A stretch of 64,000 nucleotides of DNA from Przewalskia tangutica. Taxonomy: Eukaryota; Streptophyta; Magnoliopsida; Solanales; Solanaceae. Both the position numbers and the translations under genes were made by a program. Of the stretch, positions 58,283 through 64,000 are shown one piece after another. Position 1 is the stretch's first letter. The number at the start of each line of letters is the position of its first letter. The notes beneath the pieces are model-generated. The model was not told the origin of the DNA and searched no databases. It was given only the letters and a program-made list of their open reading frames with translations. The DNA lies in NCBI GenBank assembly GCA_029844215.1, contig JAQGDG010000151.1:124001-188000 (forward strand), in the 5' to 3' direction.

Positions 58283-61200
58283 TGTTATACCCGTAGTTCG
58301 AGGTATGTATGCGAGGGCGTGCGTGCGAGAATCTGACGAAAGATTGGAAAGGAAGAAAGAGCGATTTTTCCACGGAAAAGTTTCGGTTTTGTGAAGGAAA
58401 AAGGTTCGTTAATGGGAATTGGATTCCCAGTTTGGTATTCGGACTTCTGGAATATTAGAGAATTATGGAATTTTATTTTGGAAATGGTCACGTGGGGCCA
58501 CGGGAGAAATTCTGGTTTTGTAGAGCCAGCTTTGTTTTGAGATTTTGGCCATTGTGGATATTTTGGAAGATGTTTTATTTTGGGCCAATAGAAGGGTGAC
58601 ACGTGTCACCCCGCCTAGGTGGCTTGGCGATTGGCATTTGTGCCTGACACGGTTAAGTCGTTTTTCGAAAGCGTTTTACATAACTGCGAAGGAAAATTCG
58701 GCTATGTCTTTTCTTATTTTTGCGGATTTTTAGAGGCGGAACATTTTGGACCAGCGAGAGGCGCGGCACCTCTCGTTGGTGGGCAAGGTGGGCGGTACTT
58801 GGACCAAATGGGGATGTCAGTGGTAGATATTTTGGTAGATATTTGTGAGGTTTTAAGGAGTAGGGACTAGGGGCACTTGGGCATATCTTGGCCCTACACT
58901 TGTGTAACACTTGGCTCGATCTTGGCCATTGGTTGGCCTTGGCTTGTGCTATAAATACCCTCTCCCTTTGATGAATTCTTCATCCGTTCCTAAATGTTTC
59001 TAAGTGTAAAATCCTCTCCCTCCCTTGTGTTGAGTTCGGCCAGGCCTCCCCACTTGTGGCGAGAGCACCCCCTCTACAGGGTGCTAGCCGAGTAGTGCCC
59101 ACTCACAGAGTTGCTAGCAGTGGGGTACCCCACTAGCCTAGTTGTTTTAGTATAATACCCCACTTTTTGTGGTGTAGAAATACTCTCAAAGTATTGTTAT
59201 AATGCCCAATTACCTTAGCCAAATACCTTGTAGTATTCTAAGGTTATACCTATCTGAAAAGCCGGAAATACTATTATACTTCCGTCAGTCCTAAAACCGA
59301 AACCCTAGGAAAATCTCCATAGTCGTTGGAGTATTGTGTAGAAGTTGGTTAGAACTTCTAAGGGTGGTTTAGAGCGGGTTGGGCGCTCGGAGTTGGAGCT
59401 AAACTTTGCTAAGGATCGACGTTAAACTCGGATAATTATGGGCTTATCGAGGTAATTATCTTGCCCCTGTTGTAATTAGAAATTACATGTTGTTAGATTA
59501 TATAGTTGAAGTATACTATATATAGTCTTGAGCGTAGTTATCGTGATGTCTTTTGACTTAAGCTGAATAATACTTTCGGCAATGTCTTGCGACTTAAGCT
59601 GAATTTAAAGAAAATCTTGTTGTAATTACTTAGAAGTGTATTCTGGAGACTTGTGTAGTAATCAGTGGAGTAGAATTGTACGTTAGGGTTAGATGTATAA
59701 CCAGGTTGGCTTGGTAGCGGCCGTGAGAAGGAGGAGATTTCTGTTGTTGCGGGAGAGTCTTTGCGAATTTTACGTAGAATGTTCTCGATAAGATCTTAAT
59801 GTTAATAAGCGCCTTGTGGCCTTATAGGTTGAAGTACTACGTGTGGCGCGTTACTTGGCTTTAGGAGTAGCCGGCGGTTGGGAGTACTTGGGCGTTTTGC
59901 TATTAGTCGATACTCGTCGCGAGGTATGTGAACCTCTTCCTATCTCTTCTAGCATGATATGTGTGAACTATGTAGTGCGGTGAGCGTCGTGTGCTAAATG
60001 TGTTTGAGTGGTTTAAAATATAAAGTGTTATAGGCTTTATGGGAAGTTGGTTATAACGACTTTATGTTAGTAAGAAAATACATGTGGTTTTTAAAAGGTA
60101 AGCGATTTGAACTTTAAGCGGCTTGTTATATGATAAGAAAGAACTTGAAGTATTTGAAAGATTTTGAATCATTTTGAAAGGAGAAGTAATACTTGGTGTT
60201 TGAAAACTTAAGAGTTATACTAGCTTTATGGGAAGTTAGGTATAACGACTTAAGAATGCTTTCTTGATTTGAAATCGGAATGTGTATCGACAAACCAACT
60301 GCGGCGTTAATAAAGGAAATGTTTTGAATAATTAAGTATTATTAAAACCGATGAAACTTCCATCTGCATAGAAGCTAAGATGAGACAAAATGATATTTCC
60401 TAGATCATGGTTTGTAATAAGATTGTTATAAACAAGAATATCCTACTCATATAAGGCTTATGTTTCTCAGATTGTTTAAAGAGAATTATATTCTTAAATG
60501 AATAAAACTATGAACTACGAAACCTTTCTAAAATAAGAAGCGTGAACATTTGATATTAGGCAAACTTGGGCGTTTGGAAAATTATGTTGTTACTTGATTT
60601 TACAAAGGTAAGAGTTTTAGTTTTCTTAAAAGGATAGTCACTCTATTTTATACTACGGGTATTGTGTGACTTATGTGAAAAGCAGATCTTTTAAAGATTT
60701 AATGTGTGAAGTACTTTGGGGTTAGATACGAACTTGTTAGTAGAAAGTACCTTGTGTGAATACTCTATTGTATTGGTTCGTGATAGCCTTGTAAATACTT
60801 TCTTGTTGATTTGAGAAGTAAACATGTTGGGATGCTACGTGTGTTAGTGTCTTGTGATGTTAGTGTAAAGGGGTTTTCCTCATTGCGCTTAAAGTTGTTT
60901 GACTATCAGTAGTTATGTTGGTATTGTACCACTCGCCTTGACTTGTGTTCGGGGTTAAGGCGCCTCCGTCGGGGTAGACTTCGGCGATGCAGGACCGTGA
61001 TTCGAGAATACCTCATGCGGGTCGGGGATCCATGCGGGCTACGGGAGCTCGAGTTAGTGTGCGGCCCTTGTGGTCATGCGGTCGCTTGTGGCGTGCGGAT
61101 GCGAGTCGGGGCGATCAGGGAGTAGCTACCCTCGATGCGGGGTTATACCTCATGCGGGCCTATCGGCGCTTTATGCGGGCTGCGGAGAGTTCGAGGCTAG

Positions 61201-62026
61201 GCGCGCACATTTGATCTGCGGGCGAGTGACCGGCTTTTATCATGTAATGATGCAGGCGGATATCATGACCACGACTTATGACGCTTGTTGAGTGCGTGGG
61301 TGTTAGTAGTCGGCTATGCCTTCGTACTTACCTGTGCCGTTTTATTAGGACAGGTGGGACACGGTGTTCGTGTGTATTCCTTGGTGCTTGTATATCATAA
61401 GCTATGCGGTGAGGAAGGTATTCCACGGGCACGATTGATGTGGTGGCGTGAGACCCGTTGTTAAATTGAGTGATGGCGGAGGCGTGAGTCACGACTTGAC
61501 ATATTTGCTTATTTATGGTGAAGCGTAGTTTGGTTATCATACATGTCTCTGCTTTGTATAGACTACTATGATTTCATTCTGATGTTATTTTTAGTTTCAC
61601 ATACTCGAAATTTTTGTTATGCGACCTCCTTGGGCTGCGTTCATCTGCGCGAGTAAAAGGTACACGATCGTTGATCCTCGCTCTTGGAGTCACGATTCAG
61701 CTTTTAGGAAGCTCGTTTCTCGGAGGCTTATCTTGGTATAGTCCTGTTGTTGTAGGTGCTTACATTCGGGGTATGGCGAGCCACTGTCCGTCGTTGTTGT
61801 CGTATCATTTCTTAGAAGTGCAGTAATCTTGTTGTGGCGGGGTTTGTAAAAAGATTAAAGCTGTTCATTTGTAAAAGTAGTTATTTATATATCGAAAGGC
61901 AAGTTTTCCTCGATTCTTGTTTTGTACTTCACTTGTTCATGTATGTGTTATGTTCCGTGATTACTCGATGTTGTGTCACTAGGGTGCGGGGTAAGGCACG
62001 ATCCACGGGCCGGGCAGGTCGTGACA
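58283..62026 (+). mobile_element. E2 3' LTR
   Basis: Collinear with the E2 5' LTR over its full length. It ends GGGCAGGTCGTGACA at 62026, followed by the C LTR sequence. Confidence 0.9.
58489..58957 (+). promoter_or_regulatory. E2 3' LTR promoter
   Basis: CACGTG at 58489-58494 and 58600-58605, TATAAATA at 58950-58957. Confidence 0.6.
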
Positions 62027-62730
62027 TATGCGATCTGTGAGACTATGCGGTGCGGAGTCGGGAGAGTGCAGGGTTAGCTACCCCGTCGCGAGAATACCTC
62101 ATGCGGGTGCGTGTGTGACCTATGCGGTGCGGAAGTCGAGATTAGGCACGCATAATGATACTATGGCGATTGGCCTTGCCGATCATTTGCGGCCTAGAAA
62201 AGACACATTCTGATTTACTATTATTGTTCTTGTTTGTGATATGACCATATGCAATTGAAGCGGTGTATTTGCAAATGGTTTTAAATACTTTGATTTCATT
62301 TAAGTACTTCTGATTTCACATACTTGGTACATGTTATGCTTGACCTCGCCGAAATTTGCGTTCGTCTGCGGTAAGGGCAAGTGCTAGATCCACATCCTTA
62401 GGATCTCTTTGCTTTGGTGTCGGGAGCTCCATGCTTATAGGAGGCTCGACTTTTGGGTATGATCTCCTGTTGTTGTATATAGTTTTGTACATTCAGGTAT
62501 GGCGGGGCTGTCCGCCATAGTTGTTTATCTTCTTAAGTCTGTAGTCTATTATGCAGTTGGGATGTAAGCAAAACTATGTTTATATATATATCTGAAAGCG
62601 ACATTTCTCGCGTAAAATTGTGTCTCATTTACAAGCTGTTTCATGTCTTGTTTTTATATTCATGATTACTCGATGTATGACTACTTGGGTGCGGGTAAGG
62701 CACGATCCACGAGCTCGGGCAGTCGTGACA
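62027..62730 (+). mobile_element. Element C 5' LTR, 3' part
   Basis: Continues the C LTR from TATGCGATCTGTGAGACTAT to AGTCGTGACA at 62730. Without E2 the C LTR is about 2.4 kb, shorter than solo C (3344 bp). Confidence 0.85.
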
Positions 62731-62936
62731 AAAAGTGAGTATCGAGGCGATTAATCCTCGGAAAGTGTCTGACCGTATCTAGTAAGTCTTGATTATCGGT
62801 GTGTTGTGCACCACACCAATAATCAGGAGGCTATAGGATATTTAGGATTGGTTTCCATTCTTCTCACTCTGAGATCGTGCCTTAGAGCTGTGTTATAAGT
62901 TAGACCCCTCTAACGTATTCCTTTTCTGTAACAGTT
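62731..62936 (+). other. Element C leader and primer-binding site
   Basis: A degenerate PBS (TGAGTATCGAGGC, 62736-62748) follows the LTR. The shared leader block TCTTGATTATCGGTGTGTTG follows. Confidence 0.8.
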
Positions 62937-64000
62937 ATGCCTCCACGTAAGGCAACCCGGGCCCAGAAGGGCAAGGCAGCCGAGGGAGCTGCTAGTGGGA
63001 CAGGATTCTGAGGCTCGGGCCCGATCTATACAGGAGCGGCGAGTTCCATGCGCCGCCCGGCCCAGCGAGACCACAGTGCCGCCTCATCCCGCGGCTGAAG
63101 AGGTGTTAGGAGTACAAGAGATCCCGATTCTTGGCGAGATCGTGGCGAACATGAGGATAAGTGGATCTGATTCAGTTCCGCCCTGATGGTACCGTGGTTC
63201 ACAGGCGAGATAGTTTGCGGCTACGAGATTTTCTGAGCTGTAGCCCGCGAGTTTTCTGGTCGAGGCGGGAGGATGATCGCGAAGTTCATCCGTCGATTCT
63301 GAAGGATTATGAGGTGATCGGGCGTCGGAGACCGGTCAGTGACGCCGGTTCGCGTCATTGCGTGATACGCGATCGATTGGTTTGATTCGTGGGAGTTATC
63401 GGGAGAAACCTGCGTCCCAGTACTTGGGATGAGTTCTCGGAGGCTTTCTCGCTCACTTCTTGCCTCGCGGATGAGGAGGGCGCGGGTAAACAAATTTTTA
63501 TTCTTGAAGAGAGAAGGGCCTGATTAGGGAGTACAATGTCGAGTTCGATTCTTTGGCTCGATATGTCCTGCATTGGTAGCGGATATGGAGGGCGGTGCAT
63601 CGCTATGTCACGGGCTAGATGATTATATGGCGAGTCTTGTGCGGGTGTGGCTCTTGACCATGCATGGATATTACCAGCGTGCGAGGATCGTGCATTGGGA
63701 TGCGAGGCGTAGAGGCAAGCGAGTCGGCGGATATTAGCATCGAAGAAGGCGAGCGACCGATTCTTTTGGTAGTTCTCGGGGTGGGCGGCCTCAGCGATAG
63801 TCTAGATTTGCACCCGGCCCGGCTCGAGCACTCCAGCATCATTGTCGGTCTGACGAGTATTGGGCGGTCGGGGCCCGAGGACTTGATTTCGGGGTAGCAA
63901 GGTGCTAACCGATCGAGTCTGCTCGGTGTGTCCGTTGTGGTAGATTCCATTCGAGGTGTAGTACTACTCAGGAGCTTGCTATACTTGTGGCGATGGTCAT
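62937..64000 (+). pseudogene. gag: Gag of element C, most complete copy, runs off the window
   Basis: Starts at ATG 62937 with MPPRKATRAQKGKAAEGAAS. Segments in order, with frame changes: EIPILGEIVANMR (near 63120), SLRLRDFLSCSPRVFW (63208-63255), a core region with REYNVEFDSLARYV-like text (63520-63570), and DITSVRGSCIG (63667-63699). Near the end are CVRCGRFH (63927-63950) and CYTCGDGH (63977-64000), the Cys-rich motif and the start of the CCHC zinc knuckle. These match plant gypsy gag in order and size. Frameshifts may be real or from sequencing. Pol, if present, lies to the right. This is the best candidate for an autonomous parent. Confidence 0.78.

Larger units (their letters stand above)
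52419..62026 (+). mobile_element. Complete family E retrotransposon E2
   Basis: 5' LTR 52419-56156 (3738 bp), internal region 56157-58282 (2126 bp), 3' LTR 58283-62026 (3744 bp). It is inserted in the C 5' LTR. The flanks (ATCTT before 52419, TATGC after 62026) are not a clean duplication. PBS, gag remnant, extra segment and PPT match E1. Confidence 0.9.

Noticed and set aside
52414..62031. TSD for E2
   Set aside because: ATCTT (left) and TATGC (right) do not match. A shifted TATCT/TATGC gives only three of five. Insertion is supported by the LTR structure and collinear flanks instead.

Overview
The window is plant nuclear repeat DNA, probably pericentromeric heterochromatin of a flowering plant. 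Every stretch except about 320 bp (3015-3332) can be assigned to one superfamily of Ty3/gypsy-like LTR retrotransposons. No host gene, tRNA, rRNA or CRISPR array was seen. Evidence for a plant: primer-binding sites matching the 3' end of initiator-Met tRNA (TGGTATCAGAGC), LTRs bounded by TG...CA, polypurine tracts, 5-bp target-site duplications (TSDs), and gag remnants with a plant gypsy-type core and CCHC zinc knuckle. I cannot name the species. The family labels A-E are mine.

The elements have very long LTRs (2.9-3.9 kb) around short internal regions (1.7-2.3 kb). Each complete internal region has a gag remnant and no protease, reverse transcriptase, RNase H or integrase. They resemble LARD or TR-GAG non-autonomous elements. 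One element (C) runs off the right edge with the most complete gag and could be autonomous.

Layout. 1-1710: 3' end of a B-like LTR, inserted in a D-like LTR whose 3' part is 1711-3014. 3015-3332: unassigned. 3333-42176: a tandem array of family A on the + strand, in the order LTR1 - internal 1 - LTR2 - internal 2 - LTR3 - internal 3 - LTR4, with shared LTRs. LTR1 is split by a complete minus-strand D element (4431-23742, TSD GAGGT), and D is split by a complete E element, E1 (10778-20294, TSD AGCAG). LTR2 is split by a solo C LTR (27850-31193, TSD TTGCT). LTR4 is cut at 42177 by a B element (42177-50713). B's 3' LTR is cut at 50714 by element C, and C's 5' LTR is split by a second complete E element, E2 (52419-62026). 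C's internal region begins at 62731 and is still open at 64000.

The LTRs share a module order: start, two G-boxes, TATA box at about position 490-670, a splice-donor-like GAG|GTAA, a hypervariable tandem-repeat segment, and a conserved 3' end. The internal regions share a leader, gag remnant, non-coding 3' region, hairpin(s), and polypurine tract.

Caution: many differences between copies sit at CAG/CTG and CCNGG/CCGG sites and recur in the same form (CAG read as CGA, CCTGG as CTGG, CCCGGG as CGGG). These are plant CHG methylation contexts and look like systematic base-calling error. Open frames, PBS matches and divergence estimates are therefore unreliable, and no ORF here should be taken as a functional protein.
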